A stretch of 64,000 nt of DNA. Origin: Scatosoma sp045643825. GTDB taxonomy: Bacteria > Bacillota > Clostridia > Christensenellales > Borkfalkiaceae. The position numbers and the translations under genes are program-made. The stretch is taken from assembly GCA_045643825.1 (NCBI GenBank), contig JAZRFV010000024.1:10399-74398 (forward strand), written 5' to 3'. Under the pieces are notes generated by a model. That model was not told the DNA's origin, did not search any database, and saw only the letters and a program-made list of their open reading frames with translations. Of the stretch, positions 9,553 to 19,555 are shown in pieces; position 1 is the first letter of the stretch, and each line of letters begins with the position of its first letter.

Positions 9553-9671
9553 ATTGATATTTTCTTGTTTTGTTTTACACTTTGAGGTGTTATCCGCCTA
9601 TTATAGACAACTCATCGTGCATTTTTCACGATAATTAGTCTCATTTTTTGATTTCAACGCGTACATGGGTG

Positions 9672-9824
9672 CTACATTTTGCAAAGTTTGGCAAAAATCG
9701 CCTTTGCGATTTCTTCCATACCTGCATCACTCGGATGGGCAGCTACGCCTTGATGTTCAAACAAGCCGATTGCCAAGATAATACGCCCTGGCGGAGCGCA
9801 CTTGGTTCTCCGCCGAGACGTCAT
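9672..9824 (-). pseudogene. C-terminal fragment of an SGNH/GDSL hydrolase
   Basis: Reading the minus strand, a 50-codon frame ends in ILAIGLFEHQGVAAHPSDAG and a further helix-like MEEIAKAIFAKL before TAG. The VAAHPSDAGM stretch is the typical last block of SGNH esterases, carrying the catalytic His with its partner residue. There is an in-frame TAA just upstream of the only ATG (9824) and no good ribosome binding site, and the N-terminal blocks are absent. I read it as the decayed tail of an esterase gene that once followed the GHL6 gene. Confidence 0.7.
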
Positions 9825-9889
9825 TTTTCTTTCTTAAATCGTTCGTCGCATACCTGCCCCGTCCATTTTATGGTTGAACGGTCAAAAAA

Positions 9890-11788
9890 TCAATAAATTT
9901 CAACGATTTCGTAGCAGTTGAAATCCTTAATTTCAAAGTGCACCCTGCCGTTTTCATAGGTGAATGCAAGCTCTTGATTGCTCGGTTGCAATACCACCTT
10001 GTTAGGCTTATCACACTTCACCGAGGTGGTAACCTTGGACAAGGTTACGATATCTTCTACGATTTCCACACCGTCGCCACGCTTGATCGTGTTTGCATAC
10101 CAAAGGTGACAAATCGTTTTGCCGTCCTTTTGATACAACGCTGCTTTACCCGATGAAGGCAAATCGGTGATAACCGTCCTTTCACCCAACAATCTATCAA
10201 GAAGAGGCGCAATCAACTGTCTTGCCGTCAACGAGCCGTCGGTTGCGTATTGCGAGAATAAATCAGTCGCAATATAGATACCGTCCTTACCCTCCGTGAT
10301 GCCTGCGGATACCTTTTCGGGATCGTAAGGGGTATGCGCGTGCGAGCAATAACGGTTACCCCTTCTCGTAAAGTAAGGAGACAATTTCTTTGCCAAAACC
10401 GTGCCGGTAGGCTCTATTTTGTACGCCTTTTCATAGGCAACAAGCGCCATTCCATTTGCATATTTTAAGGTATAATCCGCCGCAATATAGCAAGGGATTT
10501 CCTTATCCACCCCTTGATACGTACAGCCTAAATCAAACGCCGTTTCACCGTTAAAGGTGATATTACGTCCCATCGCCAACAGTTTGCCACCGTTTGCAAC
10601 GTATTTTTTCAGCGCGATATATTCACTTTCCGTCAATTCTACGTCGTCCGCAAGGAAAATTACCTTGTAGCGGTTGGAAATTTCGTGTTCGTCAATCAAA
10701 TCGAAAAGGATTTTTTCTTCAAACAGGATACGGGAAAGCCCGATTCTTCCATCGCCGCCCTTCGGAGAGTACATTGCCGCCTCTGCCATATATTCGCCAC
10801 CACGCCAAGCCTCACGGGCCGAAACGTAAGCGTTTGCTTCACCAATATTTTCATAAGTATAGGAGTCCAAAGCCGCCGAAGGGTGTACCTGGTCGCCTAC
10901 GCAGTAGCCTGCATCCAACGCCAAACATTGTGCCGCCTCGTATTTCAACGCTGCTTTGTACTTAAATGCGCCAAATTCCCCCCAGCTACGGTGGAATTTA
11001 CCCGTCATGCCGATACAGTTTTTCCCTTGACGACGAAGGTATGCCATCGAAAGAGGGAAATGATCGTAGCCCCAGCCACCCGTAGGCAACGATTCCGTTT
11101 CCAACTGATGACAGCAATCCATACGGTCGTGTCTGCCCACGGGGAAGTCACCGCCGTTGTGGAAAATTACGCAATCGGGTTTAATCGAATGTACCGCTTT
11201 TTCAATTCTTTCAATATAGAGTGCCAAAACGTCCTTTGCCTGTTGCAAATGGTCTTCATAGCTGTCAGGATCAAGGCCTTTACGCTCCATATCCGCTTGA
11301 CAATATTCGCAGTAGCAGGGCCAATCGGCCATAATATCGAAAAACATGCCATCGGGCATATATTTTCTCACCGCTTCTTCCGTTTGTGCCACCAAAATGT
11401 CCAAATACGGGGTATTGAAGCAAATTCTACGGAAGTAGGTATCGTCACGTTTCGCAAGACCGCCTTCCGCCCTTTCGAGCCACTCCGGGTGCTGACGAGC
11501 GATATATCCGTCATAGCCTGCGGAAATGTAAATTTTCGCCGAAACCCCTACCTCTTTACACGCCTGCACCTGTTTATCGAGCAAGCTGCCGCAAAGGTGA
11601 GGATGTTTAAAGAATTTCGTATCCTCATAATAGAAGCAACCGTGATGGCACTTTGCAAACAAGGTAATCGAGTCAATCCCCGATTTTACCAAATTCGCCT
11701 TAAATTCCTCCGCATCAAAGCCTGCGCCGATGCCTTCAATTCGTTCGGAAGTGTGAAAGTCCAAATGGACACATCTTTTGTCTTGCAT
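9890..11788 (-). CDS. GHL6-type glycoside hydrolase (GH151/beta-galactosidase-trimerisation-like)
   Basis: The 632-aa protein starts at ATG 11788, with GGAG 12 nt upstream. Its N-terminal TIM-barrel part (LDFHTSERIEGIG, ITLFAKCHHGCFYY, HPEWLERAEGG, MFFDIMADWPCYCEYC) matches the hypothetical glycosyl hydrolase 6 (GHL6) family. That family is related to GH151-like alpha-L-fucosidases and carries a beta-galactosidase trimerisation-type domain, here visible around LFDLIDEHEISNRYKVIFLADDVELTESEYIALKKYVANGG in shortened form (about residues 340-400). No signal peptide is seen, so it is probably cytosolic. It is last in the glycan gene run, 108 bp after the SGNH lipoprotein. Fucosidase activity is an inference from the family; other exo-glycosidases are possible. 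Confidence 0.72.
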   Translation of the reverse strand: MQDKRCVHLDFHTSERIEGIGAGFDAEEFKANLVKSGIDSITLFAKCHHGCFYYEDTKFFKHPHLCGSLLDKQVQACKEVGVSAKIYISAGYDGYIARQHPEWLERAEGGLAKRDDTYFRRICFNTPYLDILVAQTEEAVRKYMPDGMFFDIMADWPCYCEYCQADMERKGLDPDSYEDHLQQAKDVLALYIERIEKAVHSIKPDCVIFHNGGDFPVGRHDRMDCCHQLETESLPTGGWGYDHFPLSMAYLRRQGKNCIGMTGKFHRSWGEFGAFKYKAALKYEAAQCLALDAGYCVGDQVHPSAALDSYTYENIGEANAYVSAREAWRGGEYMAEAAMYSPKGGDGRIGLSRILFEEKILFDLIDEHEISNRYKVIFLADDVELTESEYIALKKYVANGGKLLAMGRNITFNGETAFDLGCTYQGVDKEIPCYIAADYTLKYANGMALVAYEKAYKIEPTGTVLAKKLSPYFTRRGNRYCSHAHTPYDPEKVSAGITEGKDGIYIATDLFSQYATDGSLTARQLIAPLLDRLLGERTVITDLPSSGKAALYQKDGKTICHLWYANTIKRGDGVEIVEDIVTLSKVTTSVKCDKPNKVVLQPSNQELAFTYENGRVHFEIKDFNCYEIVEIY

Positions 11789-11850
11789 ATCTTTTTCAAT
11801 CTCCACTATCTATTAAAAATTCATGCTATAAAGCTGTTTAAAAGCGCAAC

Positions 11851-11885
11851 GATGAGTCCTGCATAGAAATGCAGAACTCACCATC
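11851..11885 (-). terminator. Intercistronic hairpin after the Ig/SGNH lipoprotein gene
   Basis: Arms GATGAGTCCTGCAT and ATGCAGAACTCACCATC pair with few bulges around AGAA. On the minus strand it is followed by GTTGCGCTTTT, a weak T tract. It may partly terminate or protect the upstream transcript. Confidence 0.5.
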
Positions 11886-11896
11886 ACGATTTTTAA

Positions 11897-13588
11897 TTAG
11901 TTCTTATACTGCGAATTCGTCACAGCAAAAGGATCCTTCAACGCGTTCGTTACGCTTTCACGGATAACCATACCTTCCTTCTCGTCTACGTTAGGAGGGA
12001 GGAAGGAGATTTCGTTAGGCATATAACCCGTCAAGGTACAGAACATCGTCAACGCAGAGGTGAAACGGCCTTCATATACCGACAAGTGTGCACCGTCACG
12101 ATTCCATTCGTTAAGCGTATCGTCGCCATCAGTAGGATAATCATCACCAATGTAGGAGGTACGACCGTTTTGAATCGCCGTACCAGCAGGCGAGAAGGTG
12201 CAGAAGTTGTCGTTCGTCACAATCTTCTTCTGTACCGCATCCACAATCGAGTTGTACATCGTCATCTGATCGTTGTTGTAGTTGCCACCGAACCAGGTCG
12301 AACCCGTAGGATATGCCCAGGTCATATTCCATACAAGCTTCACGTCTTTCTTGATTGCATTTGCTTTTACATACTCAATCATGCCGTCCAAATCGCTGTT
12401 GTAGCTTGCGATGTTACCGCTGTTACCGCTTTGTTGTTGTAAACAGATGAAATCCCAATCCGTATAGCGGATACCCTCTTTCATCGCTACTTCCTTACCT
12501 ACAAAACCATACGTCCATTGACCGCCTACGTAGTAATCAAAGAGGTATGCCTTTTCGTTGCTTTGTGCGTTTTGATAATGCATTTGCAACGTACAGCCAC
12601 CGATCATAAGGTTACCGATTGCGATATCAGAGGGTGCAAAACCAACGTCTTTTGCAATTTGCGCCAACCAAGCTACGGTATCCTGCGAGAAGCTGTTACC
12701 GATCATCAATACTCTCAACTTCTGGTTCTTTGCAACCGTTACGTTGTAGCTTACTTCTGCCTCGCCAACAATGACCGTAATTTCATACGTGCCTGCCAAT
12801 CTTGCATTGAATTTGGAAACGTTTACGTTGTAGTAGCTGATGTTCTCTTCCGTGGTACCGTCCGCGTAAACTACGCTTACTTGACCGCCGAATTCAAACT
12901 TATCAGCAACCTTAAACGCCGTCTTTTGACCGCTAACCGTGATCGAGCTGATTGCTTTAGGAAGGTTTTCAACCTTAATGGTGATTACCTGCGTTGCAGT
13001 TTGCCCTTCGTAGGTTGCAGTAATCGTTGCCGTCGTTTCACCGATTGCCTTTGGCATTACCACACCGTTTTCAATGGTCGCAATTTGGGGATCCGTTACG
13101 CTGTATGCAAACGTAGCGCCCGTTACGTCTTCGCCGCCGAGTTCTACGTCTAACGCCAAGTCAAGCGTCTTGCCAATGTAAAGGGAAACCTCAGGATCTT
13201 TGTAGCCAATCTTAACGGAAAGCAAAGGCGTTGCGCTCTTTTCCGTTACCTTAATGCTACAAACCGCCGTTTGACCGCCGGATTCCGCAAGGCAAGTCGT
13301 TTCACCGACTGCCACTGCGGTAACTATACCCGTTTCATCAACCGTTGCAATGCTGGTGTCTACCATCGTCCACATAACGAATGCGTTTTTCTTCGCGGTA
13401 GTAACCTCCAACTGCGTCGTTTGACCAATTTCAAGCTCGATATGGTTGTTAACAAACTCGATACCATTGCTTTCGGTAGAAGTCGTACCACTACCGCTGC
13501 TACTTGCGTCAGGAGTTTTATTGTTGCAAGCGGTACAGCACATGCCGAGCATAACCGTTGCAAGAACACCACATAAAATTTTCTTCAT
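11897..13588 (-). CDS. Ig-domain lipoprotein with DUF4886/SGNH-like hydrolase domain
   Basis: The start is ATG 13588, with GGAGGGG at 13592-13599; an ATG 21 bp upstream lacks one. The 563-aa product has a lipobox (CCTAC) and a Gly/Ser/Thr linker. Two Big_2-like Ig domains (about 45-210; ASVDTSIATVDE-like and TATITATYEGQ) and one further Ig-like domain (about 210-290) follow. The rest is an SGNH-fold domain: VLMIGNSFSQD carries the nucleophile Ser, and DGAHLS near the C-terminus the acid-base dyad. DUF4886 proteins are thought to be carbohydrate esterases; the substrate here is unknown. It follows the DUF4838 gene by 13 bp, so the two are probably co-transcribed and both surface-anchored. Confidence 0.8.
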   Translation of the reverse strand: MKKILCGVLATVMLGMCCTACNNKTPDASSSGSGTTSTESNGIEFVNNHIELEIGQTTQLEVTTAKKNAFVMWTMVDTSIATVDETGIVTAVAVGETTCLAESGGQTAVCSIKVTEKSATPLLSVKIGYKDPEVSLYIGKTLDLALDVELGGEDVTGATFAYSVTDPQIATIENGVVMPKAIGETTATITATYEGQTATQVITIKVENLPKAISSITVSGQKTAFKVADKFEFGGQVSVVYADGTTEENISYYNVNVSKFNARLAGTYEITVIVGEAEVSYNVTVAKNQKLRVLMIGNSFSQDTVAWLAQIAKDVGFAPSDIAIGNLMIGGCTLQMHYQNAQSNEKAYLFDYYVGGQWTYGFVGKEVAMKEGIRYTDWDFICLQQQSGNSGNIASYNSDLDGMIEYVKANAIKKDVKLVWNMTWAYPTGSTWFGGNYNNDQMTMYNSIVDAVQKKIVTNDNFCTFSPAGTAIQNGRTSYIGDDYPTDGDDTLNEWNRDGAHLSVYEGRFTSALTMFCTLTGYMPNEISFLPPNVDEKEGMVIRESVTNALKDPFAVTNSQYKN

Positions 13589-13601
13589 AAGTCCCCTCCT
13601 A

Positions 13602-15554
13602 TTACGCAATCAAATCGCCAAAGCCATGGCCTTCCATAACCTCTACCAATCTGAAGTAGTTTACGTAATATTTAAACGTAGCCTTCAATTCGGTATATTC
13701 TTCCGCCGAGTAGTAGGAAGAAAGGGTGGTCAATTTCAAGTAGATAGGCATCAAACGTTCCTTCATGATTCTGTTTTCAAGCTTCATGAACAAATCAGGA
13801 TCGCTTTCTCTGTACTTTTCAATGCTTGCCAACGCCGCGTCGAACTGTTCGTCCATCTTCGCTACAACTGCCTGCGACCAAAGGTCAACGGACAATACTT
13901 CACCATAGATACCACCTGCGCCAGGTTTTACCATAGAGAAGTAGTAGGTGTATCTATCACGCATGATTTCGTAGAACTCATACATGTAGTCCGCAGCATC
14001 CTTGTAGTAAGCGTTCATAAACTTACGTACCAAATCGTCGTAGGAAAGATCCAAATCCCACATCAACCAGGACTCTACGTAAGAACGCATTTCACGGAAA
14101 CCGGTTACGTAAGTGCCTGCCGACTGCGAGGTCATTGCAACTACGCCAAGCTCTTTACATTCTTCATACATACCTTCAACGGTGTTGAAGTTGTTGAAGT
14201 TTACCAAGTAGGCGTGGAAATTGATATCGTACAAATACATCAAGATTTGACCATCAGCAATCTTGCTCCAACCATAGAGGTCGTTGTATACGTCCGCGTT
14301 CATACCGCTTTCAAGCTGATATGCGAAGTTGGTTTCGATGGGCGTATAGAATATGAGCAAGTCGTCATGAGGAACAACTCTGTCGCTGTAAGGTACGAGC
14401 TCGCCGTTCGCATCTTCTACTACGGGAGCATATCTTGTTCCATAGTAAGCGTAGATAACGTAGAACACTTCTCTGCCAGGTTGGTTTACAGCAAGCCATT
14501 CGTTTGCAATTTCGATAACGTTGTTCATCAAAGCAACCTGAAGGCCGCCTTGGTTTGCACCGTAATCAATCATCGCCTGCTTACATCTTGCACATTCGCA
14601 ATGGCCGATAACGTCTTCTTGACCGAACATGAAGTAGCTTGCATCAGGGAATTGAATAAAGTAGTCGATAAATCTTTGTGCGAGTACTCTTTCCATTACT
14701 TCGCCACCCGTGTAGCAGAGCTGCGAAGTTTCCGTATCGAACCAATCGGGGTGATGCTGAATAAACGTCTTACCGTCACAACCAGGCTCACCACAGGTAC
14801 AAGATGCGCTACGTTTCAAATACCTCGAGGATTGACCATGCCCCCAGTTTACGAAACCATAGGATTCGCTGGGGTAGATCATACGATATCTCATATTCGT
14901 AAGGCTGTCGTCACGCATTTCCCCATGCACCAGGCTACGAACCTGGAAAGCAGGATTTACGATGTAACCCGTGTAATCATAGAGGGGGATATCCGTCTTC
15001 TTTTCATAGTAGATTTCATCCGCCGCATAGAATTCGTAGTCAATCATATCCTTCAAGATATCATAAACGCCGTACAATATACCACTGCTGCTGGTGTAAT
15101 CAGGGCAGGAAATGAAGAGGTTGTTGCCAACCGTCTTGATATAGTAGCCAGAGTCCACGATATCAGCACTCGACAAGGTCATACCAACCTGGCTATCCCA
15201 AAGGGAGGTGTGTCCCAAGGAAATAACGCGGGTTTTCGTCTTCGTGTCGCTGTCTTTCACAACGGAAATACTGCTCCCCGTCGATTTGGACAAGTTTTGC
15301 GCCAATTCGCTTGCCGCCAATTCTTCGTAGAAGTTTGCTTCGTCACGAAGCACAACGGTATAACCGCTGACGCCACCGCGATAGATGTATTCGCCTTCTA
15401 CCACCTTCAATTCTTCCCCGGTGCTGCTCGTGATGGTGCTCTCGCTACCCTCACCAGAATTTACGAGGTTTTTACAACCTGCAAAAGTGCCTACAAATAA
15501 GGCGGAGCATAATGCCGAAGCAAGTACTCTAAAAATTGTTTTCTTCTTCATCAT
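13602..15554 (-). CDS. DUF4838 lipoprotein (glycosidase-like)
   Basis: The 650-aa product starts at one of two adjacent ATGs (15554 or 15551) behind AGGAGG. The signal peptide ends in TFAGC. Residues of about 50-190 look like the alpha-glucuronidase N-terminal-type domain (YEELAASELAQNLSKSTG, GILYGVYDIL). The remainder is DUF4838, with HPDWFDTE, MFGQEDVIGHCECARCK and WLMWDLDLSYDDL. DUF4838 proteins share a TIM-barrel organisation with GH67/GH20-type enzymes, but their activity is not established. The gap to the upstream gene is 9 bp. An extracellular, lipid-anchored glycan-degrading role fits the neighbours but is inference. Confidence 0.8.
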   Translation of the reverse strand: MMKKKTIFRVLASALCSALFVGTFAGCKNLVNSGEGSESTITSSTGEELKVVEGEYIYRGGVSGYTVVLRDEANFYEELAASELAQNLSKSTGSSISVVKDSDTKTKTRVISLGHTSLWDSQVGMTLSSADIVDSGYYIKTVGNNLFISCPDYTSSSGILYGVYDILKDMIDYEFYAADEIYYEKKTDIPLYDYTGYIVNPAFQVRSLVHGEMRDDSLTNMRYRMIYPSESYGFVNWGHGQSSRYLKRSASCTCGEPGCDGKTFIQHHPDWFDTETSQLCYTGGEVMERVLAQRFIDYFIQFPDASYFMFGQEDVIGHCECARCKQAMIDYGANQGGLQVALMNNVIEIANEWLAVNQPGREVFYVIYAYYGTRYAPVVEDANGELVPYSDRVVPHDDLLIFYTPIETNFAYQLESGMNADVYNDLYGWSKIADGQILMYLYDINFHAYLVNFNNFNTVEGMYEECKELGVVAMTSQSAGTYVTGFREMRSYVESWLMWDLDLSYDDLVRKFMNAYYKDAADYMYEFYEIMRDRYTYYFSMVKPGAGGIYGEVLSVDLWSQAVVAKMDEQFDAALASIEKYRESDPDLFMKLENRIMKERLMPIYLKLTTLSSYYSAEEYTELKATFKYYVNYFRLVEVMEGHGFGDLIA

Positions 15555-15563
15555 TTTTCCTCC

Positions 15564-18500
15564 TTATTTCACCTGGAAATCAATTTCTTTAACGGTATAG
15601 TTGTAATACTCGTCATATGCAATAAATCTCAACGTGTAGGTACCAGCCGTTTCCGCAACGAACGTGTTGTCATCTACCTTGAATTGCGAATCGTAAACAC
15701 TGCTGTCGCTGGAAAGTAAGGACGTTACCTTATCGTTTTGAACGTAATGGAGCAAACGCATTTCGTTGTTAGGAAGCACAACCATTACCTGAATGTAGAG
15801 CTTTTCATTGTTATCCGTTGCCGAGTAGGTAGGGATGGTAATTGCAGCGCCAACATTGTAGGATTCGCTCAAGTTATTCGTCACCGAAAGCTCGGGCGCG
15901 GTTTCGTCGCTAACAAGAATCATGTAAGGAAGCGAGGTCTTGTTGCCGTTCGTATCCTTTGCAAAATAGGTTACGTTGTAGTAGCCTGCTTTGTCAAGCG
16001 TGAAGTCCACAGGTTCGTTTGCAGGGCCTTGGATAAGCGTCTTACCGCCCATTTCAACCCTTACGGTAAATTCTGCAATTTGACCAAGAACGTCGAATGC
16101 TTCCGCCGTAGGAATATTTGCCTTCGTACCAATCTTTTGACGAAGCAAGAATACGTCGTCCAATACGATGATGGGTTTAATTTCGTCTACTGCTTTATCA
16201 AGCGAGCTCTTGTTGTAACCCATGGTTTGGTTGGAAATCTTTTCTACGTAGATGGAAGAAGCCTTCTTAACGCCTGCAAATTCAAAGGTCAGGTAAACTG
16301 CATCCGAGAAGCCCTTGAATTCGTCACCGTTGTCGTAAGTGTTTACAATGGCAACTGCTTCACCACTCGTATCAACGATTTGGTAACCCTTTGCAACGTA
16401 CGAGAAACTCAACGCACCCTTACTTTCAGCGTATGTAACCTTTGCATCGCTGTCGTTCATTTGCATAAGCCAGGTATTTTTCGCTTGATCATAGAAGAGG
16501 GTAACCGTCACCGAAAGTGCGCTGTTCATAGCGTCCTTCATAACGATACGCATTTCCGAGAAGTTTGCCTTGCTTGCTTCATAATAGAAACTTACAGCGG
16601 TACTGTTGGAGCTGATTGCATTTACGAAGGTCGCCTGCGCGTTATCATCGAATACAAATTCCAAATTGGTTTGCTGGTCGATTACCTGCATCGTATCTGC
16701 CGTATAGAAATACTTGCTCTTATACTTACCTCTTTCAACGTCTACCACGGATATGGTGTCGTTCCATTCCACGGTGCCCGTCGCACCTTCCGCAACGTAG
16801 CGGATAGCAACCTCCGTACCGTCAGCCACGAAGGAGCCGTTTACAAGGTTACCATTTACATACGTTTTGCAATCCAAGGTGATAAGTTCGCCGTTTACCG
16901 TTTCAATTACGAACGCTTCGGGAAGCTTGTAGTTGAAGCCCTTGATAAACACGTCGGTAAATTCGGGCGTCTTCACAAACTTGGGTGCAGCGATTTCCTG
17001 CGAACGGATGGTTACCACACCATACCCTACGTTGCCGTAGTAGTCGGTTGCCGTGTAAACCACCTTATAATCGCCAAGCTCGGTCAATTCCAACTTATCC
17101 TTAATGGTAAGAAGCTTCTTGCTAGGGCTATATACAGCACGGTCGGTGATAAGCGTACCACTACCGCCATAAAAGCTCATATCAGCAACGTAAGGTACGT
17201 ATACGGATTCGTAAACGTCTACCTCTACCAAAGGTTCTTCAATACCGATATAGATGTTGGGTTTATCCGCCTGCGCGGTGATTTCAATACGTTCTTCCGT
17301 AGCGTTGCCCGAATAGTCTTCCGCACGATAAATAATTTCGTACTGACCTTCGTATTCTACGTAGAAGGTCTTACCGTCCGTAGGAACGGTAATCTTTTTG
17401 CCGTTTGCATTGATATGGTTTACCCAAACGTTGGTCTTCACCGTCTTATCCAATATGTCCTTTGCGCTGAAAGGAATGATGGGGAAGTTGGTGCCAACCT
17501 CCGCAACGGGCAATCTGTCCGTCATATCGTAATCAAACGTGATCTTGGGTGCCTTCGTATCCACAACGTCGTTTGCGAGGTTGTAACCACCGAAGGATTT
17601 AATAAGAAGGACACCTTCCGCCTTCGAGAAACCACCCGCTTTAATCGTTACCGATACTTCGTCACCCTTAAAGCCTGCCCAAGGATCGCTCTTGTACTTT
17701 GCAGGATCGTCAAGGTCGTTCATCATCTTGTTTGCCGACCAAGTGTTCGTTTGAGGTCCGATGAACATTTGCTTGGATTCGTGATCTAATGCAAGCGTCA
17801 TAGGAGATTCAGCAACCGTCTTGTTGTTGAAATCATCCTCTACACGGCTCCAACCACGGAAGCTGTGGAACACAGACGTACCGTAGAAGCCACTGGTGTG
17901 GTAGCTCGAGCCAATGCCGTTTTCATAACCGCCGTACAATCTACCGCTTGCACCGCCTCTTACGTACGAGGTCATACCTGCACCGTCCACGATGTTCGAG
18001 GTTTGGATGAAGTATTCCACGAAATTGTTCGCATCCGCAGAGTCGGTCAAACGTACCGTCATATTTTCGAAATCCGTTTCACCGTATACGCTGGGTTGAA
18101 CAATCATTTCAAGGAAGTTGAAGTCCTTCGTCAAGTCCTCTACTCTCAAAGCCGTTGCGAAGGTAATCTCCGCACCCGCCTTCATGTATACCTTTGCGCC
18201 GTATTGCTCTTTCGTCAATTCGTAAGGGCTGTCTACGTAGAATTTACCGTATTCCACCGTAAGACCATCGGCAACGATCATATCTTGAGGTCTACGGATA
18301 ACCATATAGGTCTTCGTCTCCTCTACGAGATTGCCATCCACCGTCGCATAATAGGTAACCTGGTATTGACCTGCTTGCTCAATAACAAATTTTTCGCTGC
18401 CGTAAATCCCACCCGTGGGATAAACGATCTTCATGCCTTCCGCAGTTACACCGGACTGCATCTTATAATCTTTCGCCTCGATTACGTCTCCGATATAGAG

Positions 18501-18632
18501 ATTTCTCGCGATGGGAGCAGCTTCTGCAACCTCTGCATTCGGGGTTATTGTCCCGATACAGCAAAGACTGCAAGCCGCCGCAGCCACCGAAAGTCCAAGG
18601 CGAAGAAATAAATTTTTCTTCATAGTTTTCAT
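15564..18632 (-). CDS. Large secreted protein with multiple Ig-like domains
   Basis: The 1,022-aa product has a signal peptide with a probable cleavage near VAEA-AP (about residue 38). A lectin-like beta region (about 120-350: ITFATALRVEDL, LEMIVQPSVYG) is followed by several DUF5011/HYR-type Ig-like domains, each marked by a GDYKVVYTATDYYGNVG or AGYYNVTYFAKDTNGNKT signature. A second lectin-like region lies between them at about 640-800. I see no catalytic motif and no membrane or LPXTG anchor. A role in binding a polymer outside the cell is inference. The ATG overlaps the stop of the permease gene (TAATG), which indicates translational coupling with the transporter. A second ATG, three codons in, is an alternative start. 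Confidence 0.72.
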   Translation of the reverse strand: MKTMKKNLFLRLGLSVAAAACSLCCIGTITPNAEVAEAAPIARNLYIGDVIEAKDYKMQSGVTAEGMKIVYPTGGIYGSEKFVIEQAGQYQVTYYATVDGNLVEETKTYMVIRRPQDMIVADGLTVEYGKFYVDSPYELTKEQYGAKVYMKAGAEITFATALRVEDLTKDFNFLEMIVQPSVYGETDFENMTVRLTDSADANNFVEYFIQTSNIVDGAGMTSYVRGGASGRLYGGYENGIGSSYHTSGFYGTSVFHSFRGWSRVEDDFNNKTVAESPMTLALDHESKQMFIGPQTNTWSANKMMNDLDDPAKYKSDPWAGFKGDEVSVTIKAGGFSKAEGVLLIKSFGGYNLANDVVDTKAPKITFDYDMTDRLPVAEVGTNFPIIPFSAKDILDKTVKTNVWVNHINANGKKITVPTDGKTFYVEYEGQYEIIYRAEDYSGNATEERIEITAQADKPNIYIGIEEPLVEVDVYESVYVPYVADMSFYGGSGTLITDRAVYSPSKKLLTIKDKLELTELGDYKVVYTATDYYGNVGYGVVTIRSQEIAAPKFVKTPEFTDVFIKGFNYKLPEAFVIETVNGELITLDCKTYVNGNLVNGSFVADGTEVAIRYVAEGATGTVEWNDTISVVDVERGKYKSKYFYTADTMQVIDQQTNLEFVFDDNAQATFVNAISSNSTAVSFYYEASKANFSEMRIVMKDAMNSALSVTVTLFYDQAKNTWLMQMNDSDAKVTYAESKGALSFSYVAKGYQIVDTSGEAVAIVNTYDNGDEFKGFSDAVYLTFEFAGVKKASSIYVEKISNQTMGYNKSSLDKAVDEIKPIIVLDDVFLLRQKIGTKANIPTAEAFDVLGQIAEFTVRVEMGGKTLIQGPANEPVDFTLDKAGYYNVTYFAKDTNGNKTSLPYMILVSDETAPELSVTNNLSESYNVGAAITIPTYSATDNNEKLYIQVMVVLPNNEMRLLHYVQNDKVTSLLSSDSSVYDSQFKVDDNTFVAETAGTYTLRFIAYDEYYNYTVKEIDFQVK

Positions 18633-19555
18633 TAACCTTTAATTCCTCCCACAGATAAGTTAACGTTCAATTTTTTGTTGAATATTGCATAGAATACAAT
18701 AATCGGGAATGCCAATAAGTAGATACATGCCAATCTCGTAGGGATGTTTGCGATATCAAGGTCAGGCTTATTCGAGAACTGGTACATACCATACGCCGCA
18801 ACGGGGTGCGAAGGCAAGTAAATCATCGGGATTTGGAAATCGTTCCAAAGGGCGATGAAGTTCAATACGAATACTGCCGACGTAGTACCTGCCGCCAAGG
18901 GTACAATAATTCTTACCATTACCATCAAGGGGCTTGCGCCATCAATCTTCGCCGCCTCCGTATAGTCTTGAGGAATCATCTTAAACTGCGCGTAGAAAAT
19001 CAAGAAATAAGTATTCAAGAAGGTCGAACGCATAATCCAAATTCCCAAGAAGGTGTCGAAAATACCCAAACCTTGTGCCGTAGAAATTTCACTTGGCATC
19101 GAACCAACGATGGGCAACGCCATGGTTACCAATACGAAGATGTAGATGTATTCCGAGAACTTATATTTAAAACGAGCCGCCGCATAACCCATAATCAACG
19201 AGGTCAAGGTCATTGCAAAAGCACTACCTACCGCGAATTTAATCGAGTTAATAAACTGCGCAAGAACGCCGTATTGCACCTCGTAAGTATCTCCTTGGTA
19301 TTCTACCTCAACCATGATAAAGAACTCTTTATAAGCGGTGATGTAGTTTTGCAAGGTCAGTTTTCTCGGCAGCCAAAGTTCATTACGCTTTAATACACCC
19401 GTCGTATTTAAACCTGCGCTGTACTCCGTTGGCGTCTTTACCGTCGTCATCAACGTCCAGAACAAGGGAATAATCATCGAGATTACGTAAAGGACAAGCA
19501 CCGTGCCCAAGATAATAGCGAGAACGTTCACGTTCTTTTTATCCATTTTAACCAT
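18632..19555 (-). CDS. CUT1 sugar ABC transporter permease (MalG/LacG type)
   Basis: This 307-aa inner-membrane permease has about six hydrophobic segments. Its ATPase-contact (EAA) loop reads EAAKIDGASPLMVMVRIIVP near residue 205-225, typical of MalG-like subunits. GGAGG 7 nt before ATG 19555 sets the start, and the start overlaps the stop of the partner permease (TAATG). With the upstream permease and binding protein it forms the channel of a carbohydrate importer. No ATPase gene is present in the window, so the pair probably uses a shared MsmK-type ATPase encoded elsewhere. Confidence 0.92.
   Translation of the reverse strand: MVKMDKKNVNVLAIILGTVLVLYVISMIIPLFWTLMTTVKTPTEYSAGLNTTGVLKRNELWLPRKLTLQNYITAYKEFFIMVEVEYQGDTYEVQYGVLAQFINSIKFAVGSAFAMTLTSLIMGYAAARFKYKFSEYIYIFVLVTMALPIVGSMPSEISTAQGLGIFDTFLGIWIMRSTFLNTYFLIFYAQFKMIPQDYTEAAKIDGASPLMVMVRIIVPLAAGTTSAVFVLNFIALWNDFQIPMIYLPSHPVAAYGMYQFSNKPDLDIANIPTRLACIYLLAFPIIVFYAIFNKKLNVNLSVGGIKG

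Noticed and set aside
9637..9652. CTCATTTTTTGATTTC, similar to the AraC half-site
   Set aside because: It is a single half-site with no partner at 21 bp, and a terminator separates it from the next promoter, so it is probably chance.
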